DNA of 64,000 nt from positions 119,167,345 through 119,231,344 of the forward strand of contig OY757024.1 of assembly GCA_963580285.1 (NCBI GenBank). Reading direction: 5' to 3'. This document shows, in pieces, positions 1 to 8,884 of this stretch (position 1 is the first letter of the stretch; each line of letters starts with the position of its first letter). Both the position numbers and the translations under genes were made by a program. Source of the stretch: Lucinisca nassula. Taxonomy: Eukaryota > Mollusca > Bivalvia > Lucinida > Lucinidae. The notes beneath the pieces are model-generated. The model saw only the letters and a program-made list of their open reading frames with translations, was not told where the DNA came from and ran no database searches.

Positions 1-1286
1 TCTTCGTGATTAAGTGATTTAAAGTTTAGATTTCTTTTCTCTTGGTCCTTTTTGAAATTTCTAAAAGTGTCAGAATAATTACGCGATGATGAATTTCTCA
101 AGAATGTGTGCCCAAGAGTATCTGAAATATCTTTTTTTGTTGAAGCTATTGTGTCAAATTCAGTATTTAAATGTGTAAAACTAGAGGACTTTGTTTTTCC
201 TGAAATTTTTCGTACCATATCCCAAACCTTTTTAATGGGGGTTTTGTAGTTCAATTTGGAGACATATTCTCTCCATGACTTTCGTTTTGAAGCTCGGATT
301 GTTCGCCGAGCTTTAGCTCTAAAAACTTTTACGTCGTTTAGCTTTTCTGAAGTGGGACTTTTGCAGAACTTATTTAGAGCCTGTTTACGCTTTTTAATAG
401 CTTCTTTACAGTCATTATTAAACCAAGGCTTGCTTTTCTTAGTATTTGTGGAGGTCTTTGGAATGCATTGTTCTGATATATTAATAAGTGTATCTGTGAA
501 ATCAGAAACAATGTCGGATGATTCATTTAAGTGATCAACTGTTAACTCTTCGTCACATAAATTATGGAATAATTCCCAGTCGGCTTTATTCATTTTCCAC
601 TTCTGGTTACAGTCTTCATCTGGTTCGTTTACGCTCTCAATTATAACAGGGAAGTGATCACTTCCGCACTGATCATCATGAACAGACCAGTCATAGTCCA
701 ACAAGAGAGATGGGTGACACAAAGAGAGATCTAAAGAAGACAAATGACCTGTCGCAGGGTGAAGGTAAGTATAAGATTTATCATTCGTCAAGCAAAGATC
801 GCTCTTTGCAATAAAATTTTCGACAAGTGCTCCTCTGTTATTGATATCTTTACAGCCCCATAGAATATTGTGACCATTGAAGTCGCCAACTAAAAGATAT
901 GGGGATGGAAGCTGACTCAGCAATGAGTCAAGATGTTCGGGCTTTAAAGAAAATGAGGGTGGAATATATAAAGAGCATATTGTAGTTTCTTTATCCAGAG
1001 AAACCGATACTGCTACAGCTTGAAGGTCTGTTTTTAATTTGATCTCTCTTTGTGGTAAACATGATTTAACAAAAATTGAACTGCCACCAGATGGTTTGTT
1101 ACCATCAGAATAGATATAGTTGTATGTATTGAAACCCCTGACATCAATGTTGTCATCAGTTTTTAAAAAAGTTTCTTGCAAACAAAAAACCGATGGGTTT
1201 AATAACGAAATAAGTAATAAGAGTTCATTATAATTTGATTTAAGACCTCGACAATTCCATTGTATTATTTTGTGTTTAAAATCCAT
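1..1286 (-). CDS. LINE-A ORF2, endonuclease portion, partial at left window edge
   Basis: The frame is open without a stop from an ATG at 1286 to base 1 (428 codons) and continues off the window, so the reverse transcriptase itself is not visible. The N-terminal half is an APE-type endonuclease of a non-LTR retrotransposon, which nicks target DNA for reverse transcription. Visible active-site motifs are WNCRG (Asn11), LQET (Glu38), GDFN (Asp135/Asn137), SSLDLSL (183-189) and SDHFPV (Ser209-His211). Residues ~230-428 are the charged linker before the RT. The ATG overlaps the end of ORF1 by 22 bases in another frame, a usual LINE arrangement. The layout suits the Jockey/I or CR1 groups, but the clade cannot be fixed without the RT. 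No lesion is visible, which suggests a young copy. Confidence 0.85.
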   Translation of the reverse strand, partial: MDFKHKIIQWNCRGLKSNYNELLLLISLLNPSVFCLQETFLKTDDNIDVRGFNTYNYIYSDGNKPSGGSSIFVKSCLPQREIKLKTDLQAVAVSVSLDKETTICSLYIPPSFSLKPEHLDSLLSQLPSPYLLVGDFNGHNILWGCKDINNRGALVENFIAKSDLCLTNDKSYTYLHPATGHLSSLDLSLCHPSLLLDYDWSVHDDQCGSDHFPVIIESVNEPDEDCNQKWKMNKADWELFHNLCDEELTVDHLNESSDIVSDFTDTLINISEQCIPKTSTNTKKSKPWFNNDCKEAIKKRKQALNKFCKSPTSEKLNDVKVFRAKARRTIRASKRKSWREYVSKLNYKTPIKKVWDMVRKISGKTKSSSFTHLNTEFDTIASTKKDISDTLGHTFLRNSSSRNYSDTFRNFKKDQEKRNLNFKSLNHE

Positions 1287-1819
1287 TTTATGAAGAGATT
1301 AAGACTAAAAACTTTACTTTCCATTTTACGTTGTCTGTCTGTTTGTTTAAGAGACATTTGTTTTTTCGGATCTTCTGATCCCTTATTAGTTCGACCTAAG
1401 TCGAGTTTCTCTTTTGCATGCGGCGCTGGCTTCGGTACGGTCGCTGTCGACCGATCCGAAGCAACCTGGATTGCGCCATTTGATAAACTGGTTGAACTTT
1501 GTGGTGCTGGAGTAAGATATACGATAATTGGTGATAATAAATGTAAAAGTGAATTCGGCGACCAAACAATATTAAATATGCAGCGCGTAACTGAAGGCGG
1601 GATGCAGTAGATTTTTGACAATCGCTTAGCTCCGCCCTCTACTATTGGTTTACCGGTATTGGATGATGATGCTAAGGTGTTGACATACTTGTCACCTGTA
1701 ACACCATTTTTTGACGGATCTGCTCTGTAATGAACCGACGGGATATGTCCCACTGCTAGGCTGCCGGTTGGGCTGTTGTAAATAAGAAATGATTTTGTTT
1801 TTGTTGTTGTTGTTGTTTA
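1265..1819 (-). pseudogene. LINE-A ORF1, 3' part
   Basis: An open frame ends at 1265 and runs back to a TAA at 1817-1819. No ATG lies in the upper part, so the copy is 5'-truncated or rearranged there. The product is hydrophilic and Lys/Ser/Thr-rich, with a basic C-terminus and no motif I recognise. It is called ORF1 only because it directly precedes and overlaps the endonuclease ORF2 on the same strand. Its upstream ~85 bp lies in a 200 bp tandem duplication, where it is fused to PLE sequence, so the natural 5' end is lost. Confidence 0.6.
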
Positions 1820-2117
1820 TTCATTTGAAGAGAATAAAAATTACACTTTATAATCATGTCAGAAAGTGTGTGAAGCTCTCAACTTTCTACTTGACAGTAT
1901 TTGAATACGATTTACGGATCTGCTCTTTAATGAACCGACGGGATATGTCCCACTGCTAGGCTGCCGGTTGCGCTGTTGAAATAAGAAAGGATTTTTTTTT
2001 TTTTTGGTTGTTGTTGTTTATTCACTTGAAGAGAATAAAAATTACACTTTATAGTCATGTCAGAAAGTGTGTGAAGCTCTCAACTTTCTACTTGACAGTA
2101 TTTGAATACGATTTACG
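1714..2117. repeat. Two-copy tandem duplication, ~200 bp unit
   Basis: Units 1714-1913 and 1914-2117 are nearly identical, differing by a few substitutions and the length of a T-rich run. Each joins ~85 bp of LINE-A ORF1 (minus strand) to ~75 bp matching the PLE reverse transcriptase on the plus strand (compare 6930-6990), around a GTT/T-rich stretch. Confidence 0.85.
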
Positions 2118-2863
2118 TGTTTTGTAAAAGAAACAATACCAGGCTGAAGTGACTTTCCATAATATTATGGAATCATTAGCGCCAATCAATACTTGCTTTA
2201 ATAAGTTCATTACCCATTTCTGTATTACGGATTCTGGACACCGAGGCAAATAAATTCTAGTCAGTTATACGATGCTGCTCTTTAAACTAGAGGTTACACT
2301 CAGCATGCTCTTCGTCCTTTCATCGATTCGGCAATTAATCACAAACGTCATTACATCAGAATATCCTATATTAACAAGGGTTTGGATTTTATAAATTAAC
2401 CTAGTATCTTCCGAGACATTTCCATGATTCTATTCATTCCTGCTTATTTTCAAATACTGAAACACCCATAATTTGCTATGAAAACAATAAACCTGTAGAT
2501 CTCTTTTTTTTTTTTTAAATTTCATTAAACTTGTTTCTGATCTTGATATTGACACTAACACTCCTGATGCACGTGATTGTAAAAATTCAGTGTATAGCTA
2601 TTCTGCTGTCGGTCATATAATTACTGGCAATTTAAAAAATATTCCTGATTCTATTATACGTTATTTAATTTTCAAGGTCCGAAATATCGACTCCCTTCTA
2701 AAATAGATGTCAATAAATGTAGAGATGAAATCGCCGCTGTCTTAAATGAGGTGTAAACGATAATATGTTGAGCCTAAAGCTGTTAAAGAATGGAAACTTA
2801 GCATTCTGAAATTAGTGAACAAACGCATTTTTTTATTCTCAAAGTACGAACTTATTTCCTTCT
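2118..2863 (+). pseudogene. PLE fragment, N-terminal to RT
   Basis: A decayed plus-strand stretch of a Penelope-like element. Pieces in shifting frames match the region before the RT core in the other PLE copies, for example LRPFIDSAINHKRHYIR near 2310, a CYENNKPV piece near 2480, and the KYRLPSKIDVNKCRDEI segment near 2690-2730 (compare minus strand 5700-5860). Stops and frameshifts are frequent. It breaks off at 2863 where the minus-strand pLTR-like repeat begins. Confidence 0.6.
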
Positions 2864-3110
2864 AAGTAGAAGTATAACAAAGATCAGGAATCGATACAAT
2901 TAAATTACTCCACCCATCAAAGACACCAAAGGGGAAGAAAAACAAACATAAAGCGACCAGACCATAATGGAAACCTAAACAAAGGAAGGCCATAAGGACA
3001 GTTACTTTCCCATAAAATGGCCAAATGACCATCCAAAATAAAAAGACACAAGTGATACACACAGTAAGTAACACACAACACCATAAATAAACCGCCACAG
3101 AAGAACCGCT
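2864..3110 (-). repeat. PLE-associated ~250 bp repeat (candidate pLTR)
   Basis: Reads on the minus strand from the GGCGGTT region to an ACTTCTACT end. The same ~250 bp unit recurs at least fifteen times here, usually next to PLE 3' sequence, which is why it is read as a PLE pseudo-LTR. It carries open frames in several phases but no conserved protein. Confidence 0.75.
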
Positions 3111-3212
3111 TTATACTGATGATTAAGGAAGCCTTCATGCGGACTAAACACAATTAGTGTATACCGCGACATAGGTAAGGTCGAGGATTATGGCCATTAA
3201 AATCGATTTAAA
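3111..3212 (+). repeat. PLE 3'-region fragment, plus orientation
   Basis: Matches the CTGATGA-AAGCCTTCATGCGGAC block and the AAAATCGATTTAA block found between PLE coding sequence and the pLTR-like repeat, but in opposite orientation to both flanking repeats. Confidence 0.6.
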
Positions 3213-3470
3213 AAGTAGAAGTAAAACAAAGATCAGAAATCGATACAATTAACTTACTCCACCCACCAAAGACACCAAAGGGAAAGAAATACAAACGTTA
3301 AGTGACCAGACCATAATGGAAACCTAAACAAAGGAAGGCCATAACGACAGTTACTTTCCCCTAAAATGGCCATATGGCCATCCAAAATTAAAAGACACAA
3401 GTGATACACACAGTAAGTAACAAACAACAACATAAATAAATCGCCACAGAAGAACCGCCTTGGAACGGTC
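3213..3470 (-). repeat. PLE-associated repeat (candidate pLTR)
   Basis: Full-length minus-strand copy from ACTTCTACT (complement at 3213) to the AAGGCGG junction near 3465. It is joined directly to PLE 3' sequence at 3471, the natural order on the coding strand: coding end, 3' region, repeat. Confidence 0.8.
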
Positions 3471-4054
3471 AGTGGAAAGGTTTCCACTGGGGGGCTTAAA
3501 TCGATTTTACTGGCCACAATCCTCGCCCTTACTTCCGTCGCGAATTAGACAAATAATTTGTTCAGTCCGCATGAAGGCCTCATAACGCATCAGTGCAACA
3601 TCTCCGTGAACACAAAAATCAAAGAACCACAGAGGTGAAACAACGGTGAGGACTCGACAGCAAGAAACCACTGAAATGCTGGAGCAAAAGAAAACCAACA
3701 GTTAGACTCCGATGGGCCCGACCAGAGACAGAGCATCAGGCACCAACCAACATTACCAAGAATTAATCTCTCTAATTCTCAATAAGCCTTTACGATTGAG
3801 CCGTCATAGAATCTGTGGCCTGACCCACCGGCGTGCAATTAAAGACGGAAGCAAAGTTGCCAACCGTGATTTGGTTAACTACCATGCATGCAGTCTGTCG
3901 TATAACATCCATGTTTTACCCAATCTTTTTATATCGAAGAATGATTTTACGAAATTTTGTGCTGAAGTCATATATTATATATTTTTCTGAATTTATATAC
4001 TAAGTCACCATAAAATTCGGGTTCCGATAGACCTTGTTGCAGAAGAGATTTAAA
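3471..4054 (-). pseudogene. PLE 3' region and C-terminal coding remnant
   Basis: Minus strand. 4054 down to ~3850 is the degraded C-terminal coding end (LLQQGLSEPEF, then remnants matching the NINV..TACMVVNPVTVDNF segment preserved at 15780-15850). ~3850-3471 is the non-coding 3' region with the AAGGCCTTCATGCGGAC and ATCGATTTAAGCCCCC blocks. No GIY-YIG endonuclease follows the RT here. The reading frame has many stops. Confidence 0.65.
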
Positions 4055-4209
4055 AAGTAGAAGTAAAACAAAGATCAGGAATCGATACAATTAACTTTCT
4101 CCACCCATCAAAGACACCAAAGGGAAAGAAATATAAACATTAAGCCACCAGACCATAATGGAAACCTAAACAAAGGAAGGCCATAAGGACAGTTACTTTC
4201 CCACAAAAT
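4055..4209 (-). repeat. Truncated PLE repeat inserted in PLE coding sequence
   Basis: Only the 3' ~155 bp of the pLTR-like unit is present (minus strand). It interrupts the PLE coding region exactly: the coding strand reads ..GGACTTAA, then the repeat, then TTAAATCTCTTCTG.., where the unbroken version at 15640 reads GGACTTAAATCTCTTCTG. The TTAA is therefore duplicated. A truncated 5' end, intact 3' end and small duplication look like retrotransposition of the repeat alone. Confidence 0.75.
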
Positions 4210-5250
4210 GTTAAGTCCAATATTGAATTTTGAAATTAAATCAGAATGGCGTCTATAAAATTTTGAAAATGCTTTGCGTAGTTTATGGTACCGATAACAC
4301 TGATTAAGGAGTTTAGCTGTTAATAATTTATTACGAGTGTTGAAGTCAGTTACATGACTACACACTCTAGCAAATCGAATTAATTGCGAAATATAAACGC
4401 CATAGGATGGCGCACGAGGAACATCACCATCCAAAAAAGGAAAATTTACAATATCAAAATCAAAGTCATCGCGTTTATCATAAATTTTGCACGAAACAAA
4501 CCCATCTACAATAGATAGATGTAAATCCAAAAACGGGGCCTCGGTATCAGAAGAATTTGCTTTATTTAATTGAAGTTCTGGTGGGTAAATCTGACTGATC
4601 AAACCATCGAAATAGATATTATCAATATTTAATAAATCATCTAAATATCTAGAAGTGGAGCTAAAAGCTTAAATAATTTCAGATTGGTTATCAATGGAAA
4701 GCGACAACATGAAGTCTCTTTCATAACAATACAAGAACAGATCAGCCACAAGAGGTGCGCAATTCGTACCCATCGGAATACCCACAATTTGTCTAAATGA
4801 CTTAGTACTGAATCTAATATAAATATTGTCGAGTAGAAAGGTGAGGGCATCACACACTTTCTGACATGACCAAAGTGTATAATTCTTATGCTCTTTAGAA
4901 GTGAAAAATGCATTTCTGACATTACATGCAAGATAGAGAGAATCTTCTCTGTGAAAAGCCCATTCAATTAAATCATTAAGCTTTTGTTTTATAAGATTAT
5001 GAGGAAGTGTAGTGTAAAGAGTGGAAAAATCGTAAGTAGACAGACTTGAAGCACGAAAATGTCTGGATTTCAATTTATTTAAAACCTCATTCGAATTTTT
5101 TATAGACCAAAACAGATTTCTTCCTGATCTCTCAAAGACTTTATCACAATATTTAAAAAGGTGTTTTATGAAGTTTTGGTAGCCAGTATAGAGTAGGAAG
5201 CTTGTCTTGGCCTTCGGTAACACACACAGCAAACTTGGTGGCTGAATGAC
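4210..5250 (-). pseudogene. Penelope-like reverse transcriptase
   Basis: The best preserved PLE RT in the window, minus strand. The motifs are characteristic of Penelope-like elements: STYDFSTLYTTLPH (RT motif A, ~5010-5035), GIPMGTNCAPLVADLFLY (~4735-4790), and the catalytic SRYLDDLLNIDN (~4625-4655). After it come YPPELQLNKANSSDTEAPFL and PSYGVYISQLIRFARVCSHV, leading into the thumb and C-terminal region. One nonsense codon (Gln to stop, TAA at 4669-4671) lies just before YLDD, and sequence is missing near 5160-5180 after LPKLHKTP. The copy is non-functional although the aspartates survive. It is bounded by pLTR-like repeats at 4055-4209 and 5270-5463. Confidence 0.85.
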
Positions 5251-5269
5251 AAATATGTTTATCTACTAT

Positions 5270-5463
5270 AAGTAGAAGTAAAACAAAGATCAGGAATTGA
5301 TACAATTAACTTACTCCACCCATAAAAGACACCAAAGGGAAAGAAATACAAACATTAAGCGACCAGACCATAATGGAAACCTAAACAAAGGAAGGTCATA
5401 AGGAGAGTTACTTTCCCACAAAATGGCCATATGGCCATCCAAAATTAAAAGACACAAGTGATA
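5270..5463 (-). repeat. Truncated PLE repeat inserted in PLE coding sequence
   Basis: 5'-truncated minus-strand copy with an intact ACTTCTACT end at 5270. It separates the PLE N-terminal coding part (5464-5888) from the RT (4210-5250). In the plus-strand copy near 6440-6480 the corresponding coding sequence is continuous, so this is an insertion. Confidence 0.7.
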
Positions 5464-5888
5464 AAGGCTGAAGCTAAAGACTGAAGTTCATAGGCCTTAG
5501 TACCGCCAAGCTCCTGCTTTAGCGTGTTAACATAGTGGAGCCGTCACACAACGACGACATTGTTAGCGGCCTTGTCTGCAGGGGCCAAAACAAACTTCTT
5601 ATGAAATTCTTGAATACCTAGCTTAAGATGACGTAAAGACGTCTTAGGCTTAGGAGGTAACAAGTTAGTATTTTGAGAATAGAAAGAAATGCGTTTATTC
5701 ACTAGTTTTAAAAATGCTTAGTTTCCAGTCCTTAAGGGCTTTATGCTCAACATACTCTCGCTTACACCATCGATTACCGAATTCATTCAAGGAAGCAGCG
5801 ATTTCATCTCTACATTTACTGAAATCAATTTTAGAAGGAAACCGATATTTCGGTCCTTTAGAAATTATATTCCTTATCCTAGAAGCCT
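5464..5888 (-). pseudogene. PLE coding sequence N-terminal to RT
   Basis: The minus strand encodes GPKYRFPSKIDFSKCRDEI, then NRWCKREYVEHKALKDWKLS. After a stop and frame change near 5695 the segment KPKTSLRHLKLGIQEFHKKF and APADKAANNVVV follows, the usual lead-in to the PLE RT fingers. It belongs with the RT at 4210-5250, from which a truncated repeat separates it. The 5' boundary is a C-run at 5889-5897. Confidence 0.7.
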
Positions 5889-5916
5889 CCCCCCCCCACA
5901 GTGGAATTCTTTCTAC

Positions 5917-6160
5917 TGACCGTTCCAAGGCGGTTTATTTATGTTGTTGTTTGTTACTAACTGTGTGTATCACTTGTGTCTTTTTATTTTGGATGGCCAT
6001 TTTGCCATTTTGTGGGAAAGTAATTGTCCTTATGGCCTCCCTTTCTTTAGGTTTCCATTATGGTCTGGTCGCTTCATGTTTGTGTTTCTGTCCCTTTGTG
6101 GTCTTTGATGGGTGGAGTAAGTTAATTGTATCGATTCCTGATCTTTGTTTTACTTCTACT
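5917..6160 (+). repeat. PLE-associated repeat (candidate pLTR)
   Basis: Full-length plus-strand copy, from GACCGTTCCAAGGCGG to ACTTCTACT at 6160. It is the first plus-oriented unit; everything PLE-related from here to 20.3 kb is mainly plus-strand. Confidence 0.8.
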
Positions 6161-6260
6161 TGACACGGTCAGTGGAAAGAATTCCACTAGGGGCTTAAAT
6201 CTATTTTACATGGCCATACTCCTCGCCCTTACCTCTGTCGCGGTATACACTAATTTTGTT
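6161..6260 (-). repeat. PLE 3'-region fragment, reversed
   Basis: The GGTCAGTGGAAAGAATTCCACT and GGGGCTTAAATC blocks of the PLE 3' region occur here in minus orientation between plus-strand PLE pieces, so this is a rearranged fragment. Confidence 0.5.
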
Positions 6261-6261
6261 T

Positions 6262-7534
6262 TGTTTAAACCTAAGACCTCTTTACGTCACCTTAAACTAG
6301 GTTTCAAGAATTTCATAAGAAGTTTTTTTTGGCTCCAGCAGATAAGGCCGCTAACAATGTGGTCGTTGTTTGACGGTTTCACTATGTTAACACTCAGCAG
6401 CAAGAACTTGGTGGTATTAAGGCATATGAGCTGCAGCCTTAGGCTGTAGATATGACTACATTTGTCATTAAGCCACCAAGTTGGCTGTCTGTGTTACAGA
6501 AGGGCAAGACAAGCTTCCTACGTTATATTTGTTACCTAAACTTCATAAATGGCCATATAAAGCATGGTTTATTGGAAATACCAGCGTTTGTACCACCACT
6601 GAACTCTCTAAGTTATTAACTTCATGTTTTTCTGCCATCAAAAATAAATGTAATAAGATATTACGACAAGTCTTCGAAAAATCGGGTAGAAATCTGTTAT
6701 GGTCTATAAAAATCTAATGAAATTTTAAATAAATTGAAATTCAGTCGTCTTCGTGCTTCAAGTATGTCTACTTATGATTTTTCCACCCTTTTCACTACAC
6801 TTCCTCATACTCTTATAAAAGAAAAAACTTAATGATTTAATTGAATGGACATTTCATAAGGAAGACTCCCTCTATCTTGTATGTAAAGAAAGATATGCTT
6901 TTTTCACTTCTGAAGAGCATAAAAATTATGGTTTATGGTCATGTCAGAAAGTGTGTGAAGCTCACACCTTTCTACTTGACTATATTTATATCAGATTTGG
7001 TACTAAGTTATTTAGACAAGTTGTGGACATTCCGATGAGTACACATTGCGCACACCTTGTGGCTGACCTGTTTTTGTTTTGTTATGAGAGAGACTTCATG
7101 ATATCCTTTTCTGCTGCAAACCAATCTGAAATTATTCAAGCTTTTAGCTCAACTTCTAGATATTTGCATGATCAGTGTTTTCATGATTTGTTTGATCAGC
7201 CCCCCCCCCAAAGAACTTCCGTTAAATAAAGCAAATTCTTCTGATACCGAGGCCCCGTTTTTGGATTTACATCTATCTATTCTGGATGGATTTGTTTCGT
7301 GCATAATTTGTGATTAACGCGATGATTTTTAGATTGTAAATTTTCCATTTTTGGATGGCGACGTTCCTCGTGCGCCATCCTATGACGTTTGAAATTCGCA
7401 ATTGATTCGATTTGCCAGAGTGTCTAGTCATGTAACTGACTTCAACACTCGTAATAAATTGTTAACTGCTTAACCTCTTAATCAGGGATATCGGCTCCAT
7501 AAACTACGCAAAGCCCTCTCAAATTGCACACTGG
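6262..7534 (+). pseudogene. Penelope-like reverse transcriptase, decayed plus-strand copy
   Basis: Segments in changing frames retrace the PLE protein in order: KPKTSLRHLKLGF (~6270), VCVTEGQDKLPTLYLLPKLH (~6490), FEKSGRNLLWSIK (~6680-6715), the motif A region as STYDFSTLFTTLPH across a frameshift (~6760-6820), RKCVKL/CEAHTFLLDYIYIRFG (~6950), FRQVVDIPMSTHCAHLVADL (~7010) and SSTSRYLHDQ (~7150). The catalytic YLDD is YLHD, so the first catalytic aspartate is lost. At least four frameshifts and several stops are present. A C-run at 7201-7211 follows. 7230-7530 is a degraded C-terminal region (KANSSDTEAPFLDLHLS). Confidence 0.8.
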
Positions 7535-7893
7535 TGGGTCAGGCCTTAGATCCGATGACGGTTCCAGTGTAAAGGCGTACTGAGAATTAGAGAGAATCTA
7601 TTTCTATGTAATGTTGGTTGGTGCCTGATGCTCTGCCTCTGGTCGGGCCTATCGTAGTCAAACTGTTGGTTTTATTTTGCTCCAGCATTTCAGTGATTTC
7701 TTGATGTCGAATCATCGCCGTTGTTTCATCTCTGTGGTTGTTTGATTTTTGTGTTCACGGAGATGTTCCACTGATGAGTTCGGAGGCCTTTATGCGGTCT
7801 GAACAAGTTATTTGTCTAAATCACAACGGAAGTAAGGGCAAGGATTGTGGCCACGTAAAATCGATTTAAGCCCCCTAGTGGAATTCGTTTCAC
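7535..7893 (+). repeat. PLE 3' region
   Basis: Non-coding 3' sequence of the PLE family, with the GGTTGGTGCCTGATGCTCTG block, CACTGATGAGTTCGGAGGCC, TATTTGTCTAAATC, and the TCGATTTAAGCCCCC block just before the pLTR-like repeat. The same order occurs at 15911-16214, 18136-18330 and 54780-55060 and, reversed, at 3471-3850. Confidence 0.65.
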
Positions 7894-8146
7894 TGACCGT
7901 TCCAAGGCGGTTATTCTGCCTCGGATTATTTTTGTTGTGAGTTGTCCTTTGGTGTTTGTGTCGCTTATATTATTTTATTTTGGATAGCCCATTGGCCATT
8001 TTGTGGAAAAGTAACTGTCCTTTTGTCTTTCCTCTATTGATGATATAGGATATGTTGTTTCATGTTTGTGTTTCTTTCCCGTTAGTGTTTTGATGGGAGC
8101 TTTGGGTTAATTGCATCAATTACTGATCATTGCCTTCACTTCTATC
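7894..8146 (+). repeat. PLE-associated repeat, diverged subfamily
   Basis: A plus-strand copy differing from the majority (GGATAGCCCATTGGCC, GATGGGAGCTTTGGG, CACTTCTATC end). The same subfamily occurs at 16215-16893, 20161-20334, 50937-51108 and 55060-55310. Confidence 0.7.
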
Positions 8147-8290
8147 TTGGTACTAAGTTATTTAGACACATTGTGGGTACTCCGATGGGTTCGAATTCCG
8201 TTTTCCTTGTAGCTGATATTTTCTTTATTTTTGTTATAAAAGAGACTTCGCGATGTCCACTTCCGTTGGAAACTAATCTAAAATCATTAC
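8147..8290 (+). pseudogene. PLE RT fragment, left part interrupted by LINE-B
   Basis: Encodes GTKLFRHIVGTPMGSNSVF and LVADIFFIF, with a decayed ..ETNLKS end matching the residues just before SSTSRYLDD. The PLE frame stops here because LINE-B is inserted; the next PLE residues (STS-YLDDILNIDNIYFDG) appear at ~15190. Confidence 0.8.
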
Positions 8291-8884
8291 CGGGCACTGG
8301 TGGAGGGAAAACATCACATTTTTAGAGCTCGTAGAAATTTTCAAATAAACTTTGACTTTTATCGTTTGTTGAAAGTAGCTGGTGTAAATAAGTAGCCTGT
8401 AAAAAGCTGGTTGAGGTGGTATACAACTGTTGAAATTTTTGAACTGCTGAAGGTGGTAAAACCCTAAAATCCAGACTTTGTGAATTGCGTCATAAAACTC
8501 CCGTCGGCGGCGGCGGAAGCCATCTTGAATTTCCACCGACGGTGGAAGGAAAAACACTTAGTCTAGTGAGCCTGCTGTCACTACAGCACTGGAAACTGTG
8601 GCATCTTGTGCTTTGTTTGAAGTGTTAACTACAGAAACTGAAAAACCTTACATTTTATCAAATTTTAAGAAAAGACTTAGAAAGTCAACTGAAAATAGTT
8701 GAATTTTTTAAGTGCCCGGTTTTAAGACTATTTCATTGAATCCCATTTAAATCATTACTCATATTTTAAATGAACTTTTACTCTATAAATGCTGTGCTTT
8801 TAAAATCTCTTACAAAACTTTTAATTAAATGTGAATCTTCCCAAATTTTTAGAGAACCTAATAGGATTTTACGTTGTCTTGATC
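8291..8884 (+). promoter_or_regulatory. LINE-B 5' UTR with GGC repeats and a YY1-like motif
   Basis: Upstream of ORF1. It carries a GGCGGCGGCGG run (8504-8515) followed by GAAGCCATCTTGAA. On the minus strand this reads AAGATGGC, the YY1 core also found at the start of mammalian L1. A role in an internal promoter is inference from that analogy only. Confidence 0.3.

Noticed and set aside
2862..6163. Recurrent hydrophobic peptides (..GDLFMLLFVTYCVYHLC.., ..GLPLFRFPLWSG..) as a membrane protein family
   Set aside because: They are translations of the PLE-associated repeat in several phases and both orientations; indels are not multiples of three.
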